Shown: piece by piece, positions 1-10,488 of the stretch
Position numbering within the stretch: position 1 is the first letter of the stretch
Layout of the letters: every line of letters starts with the position of its first letter
Source of the DNA: Vanilla planifolia
Taxonomy: Eukaryota > Streptophyta > Magnoliopsida > Asparagales > Orchidaceae
Assembly (NCBI GenBank): GCA_023846275.1
Contig: CM043875.1
Span: 167,505-231,504, forward strand
DNA length: 64,000 nt
Direction of reading: 5' to 3'
The notes under the pieces: model-generated
Databases searched by the model: none
What the model was told of the DNA's origin: nothing
The model's input: the letters and a program-made list of their open reading frames with translations, nothing else
Position numbers and translations under genes: made by a program

Positions 1-194
1 GCATCGATTTCTTAAGATTATTTGCTTGATTTCGCAAATACGTTTATTTTAATTTAAATCTCAAAAAGAAAACGATACGCCTAATACCTTTCATAACTTT
101 TTTTAATAATTATTAATATTTTGTAAAAACATATCTTATAAATAAATATTATTTTTTTCTCTCCATCTTTTTATTCCTTCTATTTTTCTTTTAG

Positions 195-500
195 AAATAG
201 CATAAAACTATCACGTCCAAGCATACGCTTTAGTGAAGCATTGAAATTGCCTGAGTTTGAAGAAGTCTCTTAAATCAATAGCTTTCGATTTGGCGCAAGC
301 GTGAATAATGGTATACTACAAATAATAAACAATTCATTCATTTGAGAATTATCCAAATAATGTTCTAATTAATGTATGATTTAAAATTAATTAAAAAGTT
401 ATTAACGAAGGCAACGCTTTCAACTCAACAGTCTTATTAACGTTGAAGCTGAAATACGAAATTATTGTTGTCATAAAATTTTCGACTTCACTTTGAAAAA
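195..500. other. Island A: GC-richer segment of the unit
   Basis: This stretch (phase 195-500) stands out from the AT spacer, with clustered C and G and several CpG sites. An imperfect stem pairs TTCAAC (419-424) with GTTGAA (442-447). It is lengthened by GC (416-417) with GC (448-449) past a bulged T. Another noticeable word is TTTGGCGC at 289-296, which matches the E2F consensus but may be chance. It has no reading frame of note. Both the stem arms and the TTTGGCGC word are unchanged in the diverged units 11 and 12. I do not recognise it as any known gene or element. Confidence 0.5.
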
Positions 501-796
501 CTTAATTCACTATATTAGTATAATTTTATTTGATGAAAGATTCATTTTGTTATTATTAAGTTCATGCTACATTTTAAAAATTTTATATAAATATTTTTTA
601 AATCTTAATTATTTGGACATGAAAAGTACATGTTAAAAAAAGAAATGAATGATATTTTTAACAATTAGACTTTCTTTTACTAAATTTAGTATTTTCCATG
701 CATAATTTAATATACAAATATTAATTTGTATTTATTTTATAATTTTTTTTAAAAATTTATTATAATTATCATTGAAATTGATTTAAAATTATTGTC
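501..796. other. AT-rich spacer between islands A and B, no gene
   Basis: This is low-complexity AT-rich DNA with A and T tracts. Apart from the inverted repeat at 712-731, I see nothing functional in it. Confidence 0.6.
712..731. repeat. Perfect AT-rich inverted repeat (8-bp arms)
   Basis: ATACAAAT (712-719) is the reverse complement of ATTTGTAT (724-731), separated by ATTA. It lies in the spacer just upstream of island B. Unit 8 has lost the outermost pair. Confidence 0.7.
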
Positions 797-965
797 ATGC
801 TTTGTTTCGTAATTAAAAAAAGACATTTTAGTCAACGATGCGCATATCTTCTTCTGGATTTCACACCAGAACTACAATCGTGTAAAACGATTTGTAACGA
901 CATTAAAGCGAGGCAAAAATCTCGAGTTAACGTCGCAGAATTTTTTCGAGAACAGATAATTATGA
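797..965. other. Island B: CpG-rich segment with three successive hairpins
   Basis: Seen directly: TTCTGG (852-857) pairs with CCAGAA (866-871) around 8 nt. AATCG (876-880) pairs with CGATT (888-892) around 7 nt. CGAG (909-912) pairs with CTCG (921-924) around 8 nt. The CTCGAG and GTTAAC palindromes follow. CpG is frequent (about seven in the last 60 bases). In the diverged units, one change falls in the second loop (G to A at phase 882), and one in unit 11 turns a C-G pair of the first stem into a possible U-G pair. The pattern would suit a small structured RNA, but there is no recognisable promoter, and the stems are short enough to arise by chance. Short open frames run through the island on both strands and do not look coding. 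Confidence 0.45.
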
Positions 966-1489
966 GGGTAATTAATTTAGTAATATGTGTATAAAACATA
1001 CTGTACAAAAAAAAAAGATACAAAGTAACAAAACTCTTAAAACATACAACTATTTTATTAATGTTTATTGATTATCGAACTATGCAAATAACTATTAAAA
1101 ATAATTGTTCCTTTTACATATTTTCAACATCTCGATTTTTTTGTATGATAAAATCTATTTTTTATTTTTCTTTTATTCTTATTATTTTTGCTGAAATAGA
1201 TTTGAATAAAATAAAATTGGCATAAAATAACTTAAATTCTTAATTTTAAAAAATTAAAGTTTGAATCATATAAGTCGTCGTATTTAAAAATAATAATTCT
1301 TTTGAAATTTATATAATTATTTTTTTGTTAATTTATATTATTTTAAAACTATATAAAATTAGCTTAATAAATAATTTAATAGTTTTAATCATGAGGTTCA
1401 TGATTTAATATAAATATTTACATAAAACTCAAATCATTAATTTATTCATAAATAAGAGTTTACATTTATTTTAAAATTTCTTTTAAAAA
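966..1489. other. AT-rich spacer between islands B and C, no gene
   Basis: It begins with a poly-A run (10 or 11 in most units, 9 in unit 11) and carries long T and A tracts. The only clear structure is the inverted repeat at 1387-1405. Eleven A's in units 5-7 open a 79-codon frame by chance. Confidence 0.6.
1387..1405. repeat. Perfect inverted repeat (8-bp arms, 3-nt loop)
   Basis: AATCATGA (1387-1394) pairs with TCATGATT (1398-1405) around GGT. In the diverged units a C-to-A change at phase 1390 breaks one pair, so the structure is not conserved there. Confidence 0.65.
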
Positions 1490-1605
1490 CTGACGCGTAC
1501 TGTTTATTTTTTTCAAAACCTCGGAAAAACAAAAAAAGAATTCGGACGGCTTTTTTTTTATTTTTGTCCGCACAATACATTTACAGCGTGATTATAGGAT
1601 CTTCG

Positions 1606-1626
1606 GCATAAACGGCATTATGCGGA
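1606..1626 (+). other. Hairpin C1 in island C, first copy of a degenerate internal repeat
   Basis: GCATAA (1606-1611) pairs with TTATGC (1618-1623) around ACGGCA. In units 10 and 11 a G-to-C difference at phase 1605 extends this to a perfect 9-bp stem, TCCGCATAA with TTATGCGGA (25206-25214 with 25221-25229). Unit 12 has the same left arm but a broken right arm (TTCGGA). Confidence 0.6.
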
Positions 1627-1646
1627 CGCCGAAAATGGCCAAAATC

Positions 1647-1664
1647 CGTGAGCCAACACTCACG
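1647..1664 (+). other. Hairpin C2 in island C, fixed arms and variable loop
   Basis: CGTGAG (1647-1652) pairs perfectly with CTCACG (1659-1664). The 6-nt loop is CCAACA in the standard units, CTGACA in units 10 and 11, and CGGACA in unit 12. Both arms are unchanged in every full copy. Confidence 0.65.
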
Positions 1665-1714
1665 CTTTTCCAGCGAAATTGCCGAATCGGAAGGGGCGTT
1701 CTGATTTACAAGGT

Positions 1715-1735
1715 CGCATAGACATATTATGCGGA
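1715..1735 (+). other. Hairpin C3 in island C, second copy of the internal repeat
   Basis: CGCATA (1715-1720) pairs with TATGCG (1728-1733) around GACATAT. The segment resembles hairpin C1: both have GCATA, then AC, then the right arm ATTATGCGGA, spaced about 109 bases apart. It is unchanged in the diverged units. Confidence 0.6.
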
Positions 1736-2170
1736 AACGGCAAAATAACGAAAGCGGAAAATATGCCACATTTTTTTATTATTGTCGGGATTAACGTAAA
1801 ATGCGGATAAATCTCGTAAATATTTGCCTGTTTTATTTTTTAAACATTTAGGATTTTGAGTAAGACGTTTCCTAAATTTTTTTTTTATTAGTAAAGTATT
1901 AAAGCAAACTAAAATATAATTTCTTATCAAAATTTTAAACATATAATATTTTTTTAAAATATATTATTTCAAAGTTATATAAAACTGTTATAGTCATTTA
2001 TTAACTATATTTTTTATTTTAAAATCCTAAATTTTATTTGTTGATCACGCGATAATAACTTAGTCTAGAAGGTTTAGAAAAGAATAAAATTATCAAATAT
2101 CTAAATTTTTTCTCATAAATAATTATATAAAAATCAAAAAAGTTTAATTTGTTTTACAAATATAATTTAA

Positions 2171-2189
2171 TATATATATATATATATAT
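2171..2189. repeat. TA dinucleotide microsatellite (variable between units)
   Basis: An alternating TA run follows TTTAA in every unit. Its length is 19 nt in units 1 and 7; 21 in units 2, 4-6, 9, 17 and 20-24; 23 in units 3, 8 and 12-16; 25 in unit 10; and 27 in units 11, 18 and 19. It is the main cause of unit length differences. Confidence 0.9.
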
Positions 2190-2242
2190 TAATTCCTTAT
2201 GCTAAAAATTAAAAATTACAATTTAACGATTTCTTATGGGTG

Positions 2243-2260
2243 ACATATATAAATATATGT
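2243..2260. repeat. Perfect AT-rich inverted repeat (8-bp arms, 2-nt spacer)
   Basis: ACATATAT (2243-2250) is the reverse complement of ATATATGT (2253-2260). It is conserved in all full units I checked, including the diverged ones. Confidence 0.65.
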
Positions 2261-2342
2261 GTAATAAATAGGTTAAATATAAAATTTTTAAATTTAAGAA
2301 GATCCACTACAAATCTATAACATCTGATATAAATTCAATAAA

Positions 2343-2363
2343 TTAACAATGATTGCATGTTAA
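2343..2363. repeat. Inverted repeat with 6-bp arms and 9-nt loop
   Basis: TTAACA (2343-2348) pairs with TGTTAA (2358-2363). It is short and may be chance in AT-rich DNA, but is the same in all copies seen. Confidence 0.45.
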
Positions 2364-2620
2364 CAATATATGAAAATATCAAAACATAACTCTTTTTAAT
2401 ATCTCATTTAAATTAAGTTATTAAACTATGATAAAAATTTATTTTTCATAATTCTATTGTGCCAACCAAATCATAATCTAATAAAATTTAATTTAAACAT
2501 TGGACAAAATAGACAAGAAAAGCAACCAAAATATTACATAAATATCCACGTTATTTCTTTTATAATTTAATTCATTATATAGTCAATAAAAAAAATAACA
2601 TGATAAAGGAAATCATATGA

Positions 2621-5242
2621 GCATCGATTTCTTAAGATTATTTGCTTGATTTCGCAAATACGTTTATTTTAATTTAAATCTCAAAAAGAAAACGATACGC
2701 CTAATACCTTTCATAACTTTTTTTAATAATTATTAATATTTTGTAAAAACATATCTTATAAATAAATATTATTTTTTTCTCTCCATCTTTTTATTCCTTC
2801 TATTTTTCTTTTAGAAATAGCATAAAACTATCACGTCCAAGCATACGCTTTAGTGAAGCATTGAAATTGCCTGAGTTTGAAGAAGTCTCTTAAATCAATA
2901 GCTTTCGATTTGGCGCAAGCGTGAATAATGGTATACTACAAATAATAAACAATTCATTCATTTGAGAATTATCCAAATAATGTTCTAATTAATGTATGAT
3001 TTAAAATTAATTAAAAAGTTATTAACGAAGGCAACGCTTTCAACTCAACAGTCTTATTAACGTTGAAGCTGAAATACGAAATTATTGTTGTCATAAAATT
3101 TTCGACTTCACTTTGAAAAACTTAATTCACTATATTAGTATAATTTTATTTGATGAAAGATTCATTTTGTTATTATTAAGTTCATGCTACATTTTAAAAA
3201 TTTTATATAAATATTTTTTAAATCTTAATTATTTGGACATGAAAAGTACATGTTAAAAAAAGAAATGAATGATATTTTTAACAATTAGACTTTCTTTTAC
3301 TAAATTTAGTATTTTCCATGCATAATTTAATATACAAATATTAATTTGTATTTATTTTATAATTTTTTTTAAAAATTTATTATAATTATCATTGAAATTG
3401 ATTTAAAATTATTGTCATGCTTTGTTTCGTAATTAAAAAAAGACATTTTAGTCAACGATGCGCATATCTTCTTCTGGATTTCACACCAGAACTACAATCG
3501 TGTAAAACGATTTGTAACGACATTAAAGCGAGGCAAAAATCTCGAGTTAACGTCGCAGAATTTTTTCGAGAACAGATAATTATGAGGGTAATTAATTTAG
3601 TAATATGTGTATAAAACATACTGTACAAAAAAAAAAGATACAAAGTAACAAAACTCTTAAAACATACAACTATTTTATTAATGTTTATTGATTATCGAAC
3701 TATGCAAATAACTATTAAAAATAATTGTTCCTTTTACATATTTTCAACATCTCGATTTTTTTGTATGATAAAATCTATTTTTTATTTTTCTTTTATTCTT
3801 ATTATTTTTGCTGAAATAGATTTGAATAAAATAAAATTGGCATAAAATAACTTAAATTCTTAATTTTAAAAAATTAAAGTTTGAATCATATAAGTCGTCG
3901 TATTTAAAAATAATAATTCTTTTGAAATTTATATAATTATTTTTTTGTTAATTTATATTATTTTAAAACTATATAAAATTAGCTTAATAAATAATTTAAT
4001 AGTTTTAATCATGAGGTTCATGATTTAATATAAATATTTACATAAAACTCAAATCATTAATTTATTCATAAATAAGAGTTTACATTTATTTTAAAATTTC
4101 TTTTAAAAACTGACGCGTACTGTTTATTTTTTTCAAAACCTCGGAAAAACAAAAAAAGAATTCGGACGGCTTTTTTTTTATTTTTGTCCGCACAATACAT
4201 TTACAGCGTGATTATAGGATCTTCGGCATAAACGGCATTATGCGGACGCCGAAAATGGCCAAAATCCGTGAGCCAACACTCACGCTTTTCCAGCGAAATT
4301 GCCGAATCGGAAGGGGCGTTCTGATTTACAAGGTCGCATAGACATATTATGCGGAAACGGCAAAATAACGAAAGCGGAAAATATGCCACATTTTTTTATT
4401 ATTGTCGGGATTAACGTAAAATGCGGATAAATCTCGTAAATATTTGCCTGTTTTATTTTTTAAACATTTAGGATTTTGAGTAAGACGTTTCCTAAATTTT
4501 TTTTTTATTAGTAAAGTATTAAAGCAAACTAAAATATAATTTCTTATCAAAATTTTAAACATATAATATTTTTTTAAAATATATTATTTCAAAGTTATAT
4601 AAAACTGTTATAGTCATTTATTAACTATATTTTTTATTTTAAAATCCTAAATTTTATTTGTTGATCACGCGATAATAACTTAGTCTAGAAGGTTTAGAAA
4701 AGAATAAAATTATCAAATATCTAAATTTTTTCTCATAAATAATTATATAAAAATCAAAAAAGTTTAATTTGTTTTACAAATATAATTTAATATATATATA
4801 TATATATATATTAATTCCTTATGCTAAAAATAAAAAATTACAATTTAACGATTTCTTATGGGTGACATATATAAATATATGTGTAATAAATAGGTTAAAT
4901 ATAAAATTTTTAAATTTAAGAAGATCCACTACAAATCTATAACATCTGATATAAATTCAATAAATTAACAATGATTGCATGTTAACAATATATGAAAATA
5001 TCAAAACATAACTCTTTTTAATATCTCATTTAAATTAAGTTATTAAACTATGATAAAAATTTATTTTTCATAATTCTATTGTGCCAACCAAATCATAATC
5101 TAATAAAATTTAATTTAAACATTGGACAAAATAGACAAGAAAAGCAACCAAAATATTACATAAATATCCACGTTATTTCTTTTATAATTTAATTCATTAT
5201 ATAGTCAATAAAAAAAATAACATGATAAAGGAAATCATATGA
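2621..5242 (+). repeat. Repeat unit 2 (2622 bp)
   Basis: It shares the phase-1220 G and the phase-2051 G with unit 1. It differs from unit 1 by a TA run of 21 nt and an A at phase 2210. Confidence 0.95.
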
Positions 5243-7866
5243 GCATCGATTTCTTAAGATTATTTGCTTGATTTCGCAAATACGTTTATTTTAATTTAAA
5301 TCTCAAAAAGAAAACGATACGCCTAATACCTTTCATAACTTTTTTTAATAATTATTAATATTTTGTAAAAACATATCTTATAAATAAATATTATTTTTTT
5401 CTCTCCATCTTTTTATTCCTTCTATTTTTCTTTTAGAAATAGCATAAAACTATCACGTCCAAGCATACGCTTTAGTGAAGCATTGAAATTGCCTGAGTTT
5501 GAAGAAGTCTCTTAAATCAATAGCTTTCGATTTGGCGCAAGCGTGAATAATGGTATACTACAAATAATAAACAATTCATTCATTTGAGAATTATCCAAAT
5601 AATGTTCTAATTAATGTATGATTTAAAATTAATTAAAAAGTTATTAACGAAGGCAACGCTTTCAACTCAACAGTCTTATTAACGTTGAAGCTGAAATACG
5701 AAATTATTGTTGTCATAAAATTTTCGACTTCACTTTGAAAAACTTAATTCACTATATTAGTATAATTTTATTTGATGAAAGATTCATTTTGTTATTATTA
5801 AGTTCATGCTACATTTTAAAAATTTTATATAAATATTTTTTAAATCTTAATTATTTGGACATGAAAAGTACATGTTAAAAAAAGAAATGAATGATATTTT
5901 TAACAATTAGACTTTCTTTTACTAAATTTAGTATTTTCCATGCATAATTTAATATACAAATATTAATTTGTATTTATTTTATAATTTTTTTTAAAAATTT
6001 ATTATAATTATCATTGAAATTGATTTAAAATTATTGTCATGCTTTGTTTCGTAATTAAAAAAAGACATTTTAGTCAACGATGCGCATATCTTCTTCTGGA
6101 TTTCACACCAGAACTACAATCGTGTAAAACGATTTGTAACGACATTAAAGCGAGGCAAAAATCTCGAGTTAACGTCGCAGAATTTTTTCGAGAACAGATA
6201 ATTATGAGGGTAATTAATTTAGTAATATGTGTATAAAACATACTGTACAAAAAAAAAAGATACAAAGTAACAAAACTCTTAAAACATACAACTATTTTAT
6301 TAATGTTTATTGATTATCGAACTATGCAAATAACTATTAAAAATAATTGTTCCTTTTACATATTTTCAACATCTCGATTTTTTTGTATGATAAAATCTAT
6401 TTTTTATTTTTCTTTTATTCTTATTATTTTTGCTGAAATAGATTTGAATAAAATAAAATTGACATAAAATAACTTAAATTCTTAATTTTAAAAAATTAAA
6501 GTTTGAATCATATAAGTCGTCGTATTTAAAAATAATAATTCTTTTGAAATTTATATAATTATTTTTTTGTTAATTTATATTATTTTAAAACTATATAAAA
6601 TTAGCTTAATAAATAATTTAATAGTTTTAATCATGAGGTTCATGATTTAATATAAATATTTACATAAAACTCAAATCATTAATTTATTCATAAATAAGAG
6701 TTTACATTTATTTTAAAATTTCTTTTAAAAACTGACGCGTACTGTTTATTTTTTTCAAAACCTCGGAAAAACAAAAAAAGAATTCGGACGGCTTTTTTTT
6801 TATTTTTGTCCGCACAATACATTTACAGCGTGATTATAGGATCTTCGGCATAAACGGCATTATGCGGACGCCGAAAATGGCCAAAATCCGTGAGCCAACA
6901 CTCACGCTTTTCCAGCGAAATTGCCGAATCGGAAGGGGCGTTCTGATTTACAAGGTCGCATAGACATATTATGCGGAAACGGCAAAATAACGAAAGCGGA
7001 AAATATGCCACATTTTTTTATTATTGTCGGGATTAACGTAAAATGCGGATAAATCTCGTAAATATTTGCCTGTTTTATTTTTTAAACATTTAGGATTTTG
7101 AGTAAGACGTTTCCTAAATTTTTTTTTTATTAGTAAAGTATTAAAGCAAACTAAAATATAATTTCTTATCAAAATTTTAAACATATAATATTTTTTTAAA
7201 ATATATTATTTCAAAGTTATATAAAACTGTTATAGTCATTTATTAACTATATTTTTTATTTTAAAATCCTAAATTTTATTTGTTGATCACGCAATAATAA
7301 CTTAGTCTAGAAGGTTTAGAAAAGAATAAAATTATCAAATATCTAAATTTTTTCTCATAAATAATTATATAAAAATCAAAAAAGTTTAATTTGTTTTACA
7401 AATATAATTTAATATATATATATATATATATATATTAATTCCTTATGCTAAAAATAAAAAATTACAATTTAACGATTTCTTATGGGTGACATATATAAAT
7501 ATATGTGTAATAAATAGGTTAAATATAAAATTTTTAAATTTAAGAAGATCCACTACAAATCTATAACATCTGATATAAATTCAATAAATTAACAATGATT
7601 GCATGTTAACAATATATGAAAATATCAAAACATAACTCTTTTTAATATCTCATTTAAATTAAGTTATTAAACTATGATAAAAATTTATTTTTCATAATTC
7701 TATTGTGCCAACCAAATCATAATCTAATAAAATTTAATTTAAACATTGGACAAAATAGACAAGAAAAGCAACCAAAATATTACATAAATATCCACGTTAT
7801 TTCTTTTATAATTTAATTCATTATATAGTCAATAAAAAAAATAACATGATAAAGGAAATCATATGA
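5243..7866 (+). repeat. Repeat unit 3 (2624 bp)
   Basis: The TA run is 23 nt. It carries A at phase 1220, A at phase 2051 (CG changed to CA) and A at phase 2210, a combination otherwise seen only in units 18 and 19. Confidence 0.95.
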
Positions 7867-10488
7867 GCATCGATTTCTTAAGATTATTTGCTTGATTTCG
7901 CAAATACGTTTATTTTAATTTAAATCTCAAAAAGAAAACGATACGCCTAATACCTTTCATAACTTTTTTTAATAATTATTAATATTTTGTAAAAACATAT
8001 CTTATAAATAAATATTATTTTTTTCTCTCCATCTTTTTATTCCTTCTATTTTTCTTTTAGAAATAGCATAAAACTATCACGTCCAAGCATACGCTTTAGT
8101 GAAGCATTGAAATTGCCTGAGTTTGAAGAAGTCTCTTAAATCAATAGCTTTCGATTTGGCGCAAGCGTGAATAATGGTATACTACAAATAATAAACAATT
8201 CATTCATTTGAGAATTATCCAAATAATGTTCTAATTAATGTATGATTTAAAATTAATTAAAAAGTTATTAACGAAGGCAACGCTTTCAACTCAACAGTCT
8301 TATTAACGTTGAAGCTGAAATACGAAATTATTGTTGTCATAAAATTTTCGACTTCACTTTGAAAAACTTAATTCACTATATTAGTATAATTTTATTTGAT
8401 GAAAGATTCATTTTGTTATTATTAAGTTCATGCTACATTTTAAAAATTTTATATAAATATTTTTTAAATCTTAATTATTTGGACATGAAAAGTACATGTT
8501 AAAAAAAGAAATGAATGATATTTTTAACAATTAGACTTTCTTTTACTAAATTTAGTATTTTCCATGCATAATTTAATATACAAATATTAATTTGTATTTA
8601 TTTTATAATTTTTTTTAAAAATTTATTATAATTATCATTGAAATTGATTTAAAATTATTGTCATGCTTTGTTTCGTAATTAAAAAAAGACATTTTAGTCA
8701 ACGATGCGCATATCTTCTTCTGGATTTCACACCAGAACTACAATCGTGTAAAACGATTTGTAACGACATTAAAGCGAGGCAAAAATCTCGAGTTAACGTC
8801 GCAGAATTTTTTCGAGAACAGATAATTATGAGGGTAATTAATTTAGTAATATGTGTATAAAACATACTGTACAAAAAAAAAAGATACAAAGTAACAAAAC
8901 TCTTAAAACATACAACTATTTTATTAATGTTTATTGATTATCGAACTATGCAAATAACTATTAAAAATAATTGTTCCTTTTACATATTTTCAACATCTCG
9001 ATTTTTTTGTATGATAAAATCTATTTTTTATTTTTCTTTTATTCTTATTATTTTTGCTGAAATAGATTTGAATAAAATAAAATTGACATAAAATAACTTA
9101 AATTCTTAATTTTAAAAAATTAAAGTTTGAATCATATAAGTCGTCGTATTTAAAAATAATAATTCTTTTGAAATTTATATAATTATTTTTTTGTTAATTT
9201 ATATTATTTTAAAACTATATAAAATTAGCTTAATAAATAATTTAATAGTTTTAATCATGAGGTTCATGATTTAATATAAATATTTACATAAAACTCAAAT
9301 CATTAATTTATTCATAAATAAGAGTTTACATTTATTTTAAAATTTCTTTTAAAAACTGACGCGTACTGTTTATTTTTTTCAAAACCTCGGAAAAACAAAA
9401 AAAGAATTCGGACGGCTTTTTTTTTATTTTTGTCCGCACAATACATTTACAGCGTGATTATAGGATCTTCGGCATAAACGGCATTATGCGGACGCCGAAA
9501 ATGGCCAAAATCCGTGAGCCAACACTCACGCTTTTCCAGCGAAATTGCCGAATCGGAAGGGGCGTTCTGATTTACAAGGTCGCATAGACATATTATGCGG
9601 AAACGGCAAAATAACGAAAGCGGAAAATATGCCACATTTTTTTATTATTGTCGGGATTAACGTAAAATGCGGATAAATCTCGTAAATATTTGCCTGTTTT
9701 ATTTTTTAAACATTTAGGATTTTGAGTAAGACGTTTCCTAAATTTTTTTTTTATTAGTAAAGTATTAAAGCAAACTAAAATATAATTTCTTATCAAAATT
9801 TTAAACATATAATATTTTTTTAAAATATATTATTTCAAAGTTATATAAAACTGTTATAGTCATTTATTAACTATATTTTTTATTTTAAAATCCTAAATTT
9901 TATTTGTTGATCACGCGATAATAACTTAGTCTAGAAGGTTTAGAAAAGAATAAAATTATCAAATATCTAAATTTTTTCTCATAAATAATTATATAAAAAT
10001 CAAAAAAGTTTAATTTGTTTTACAAATATAATTTAATATATATATATATATATATATTAATTCCTTATGCTAAAAATTAAAAATTACAATTTAACGATTT
10101 CTTATGGGTGACATATATAAATATATGTGTAATAAATAGGTTAAATATAAAATTTTTAAATTTAAGAAGATCCACTACAAATCTATAACATCTGATATAA
10201 ATTCAATAAATTAACAATGATTGCATGTTAACAATATATGAAAATATCAAAACATAACTCTTTTTAATATCTCATTTAAATTAAGTTATTAAACTATGAT
10301 AAAAATTTATTTTTCATAATTCTATTGTGCCAACCAAATCATAATCTAATAAAATTTAATTTAAACATTGGACAAAATAGACAAGAAAAGCAACCAAAAT
10401 ATTACATAAATATCCACGTTATTTCTTTTATAATTTAATTCATTATATAGTCAATAAAAAAAATAACATGATAAAGGAAATCATATGA
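7867..10488 (+). repeat. Repeat unit 4 (2622 bp)
   Basis: The TA run is 21 nt. It has G at phase 2051 and T at phase 2210, like units 1 and 7, but A at phase 1220. Confidence 0.95.

Larger units (their letters stand above)
1490..1830. other. Island C: strongest CpG-rich, hairpin-rich segment of the unit
   Basis: I count about 27 CpG sites here, in DNA whose surroundings have almost none. The word TGCGGA occurs three times in direct orientation (1621-1626, 1730-1735, 1802-1807) and once inverted (TCCGCA, 1567-1572). Inverted repeats include CGGAC/GTCCG (1543-1547 with 1566-1570, spanning a T9 tract), GCATAA/TTATGC, CGTGAG/CTCACG and CGCATA/TATGCG. On the minus strand the CGGAC/GTCCG stem is followed by T7, which would resemble a simple RNA polymerase III stop. 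No matching internal promoter boxes were found. The island could be a protein-binding platform, a structured non-coding RNA, or the relic of an older element, and I cannot choose between these from sequence alone. Confidence 0.55.
1..2620 (+). repeat. Repeat unit 1 (reference copy, 2620 bp)
   Basis: This copy is used as the reference for phase positions. It has the shortest TA run (19 nt), A10 in the poly-A run at 1007-1016, G at 1220 (shared only with units 2 and 8), CG at 2050-2051 and T at 2210. Confidence 0.95.
1831..2620. other. AT-rich spacer from island C to the unit end, no gene
   Basis: This is the longest spacer. It contains the T10/T4CT6 run (about 1877-1886), the CG/CA site at 2050-2051, the TA run and two inverted repeats. 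No reading frame or RNA gene is visible. Confidence 0.6.

Noticed and set aside
797-994. 65-codon plus-strand open frame, present in all 25 copies
   Set aside because: It has no recognisable domain. Of four base differences among copies, three replace an amino acid (C to Y, V to I, N to H) and one is silent, so protein constraint is not visible. It is open because island B is less rich in TAA-like words.
832-1023. 63- to 72-codon minus-strand open frame over island B
   Set aside because: Its upstream extent changes with poly-A length, and the A-to-C change at 50785 in unit 20 creates a stop codon within it. It overlaps the plus-strand frame.
1581-1769. 62-codon minus-strand open frame in island C, kept in all 24 full copies
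   Set aside because: The only changes are replacements (W to Q, W to P, H to N) and fall mainly in the hairpin C2 loop. I recognise no protein family. It remains the least unlikely of the short frames, but nothing supports it as a gene.
1727-1942. 71-codon minus-strand open frame
   Set aside because: The single-base insertion T4CT6 shifts the frame in units 8, 14 and 20-23, so it is not maintained.
1-2620. Transposon or LTR element as the unit
   Set aside because: I saw no long terminal inverted or direct repeats, no target-site duplication and no transposase or reverse transcriptase frame. An ancient non-autonomous origin cannot be excluded.
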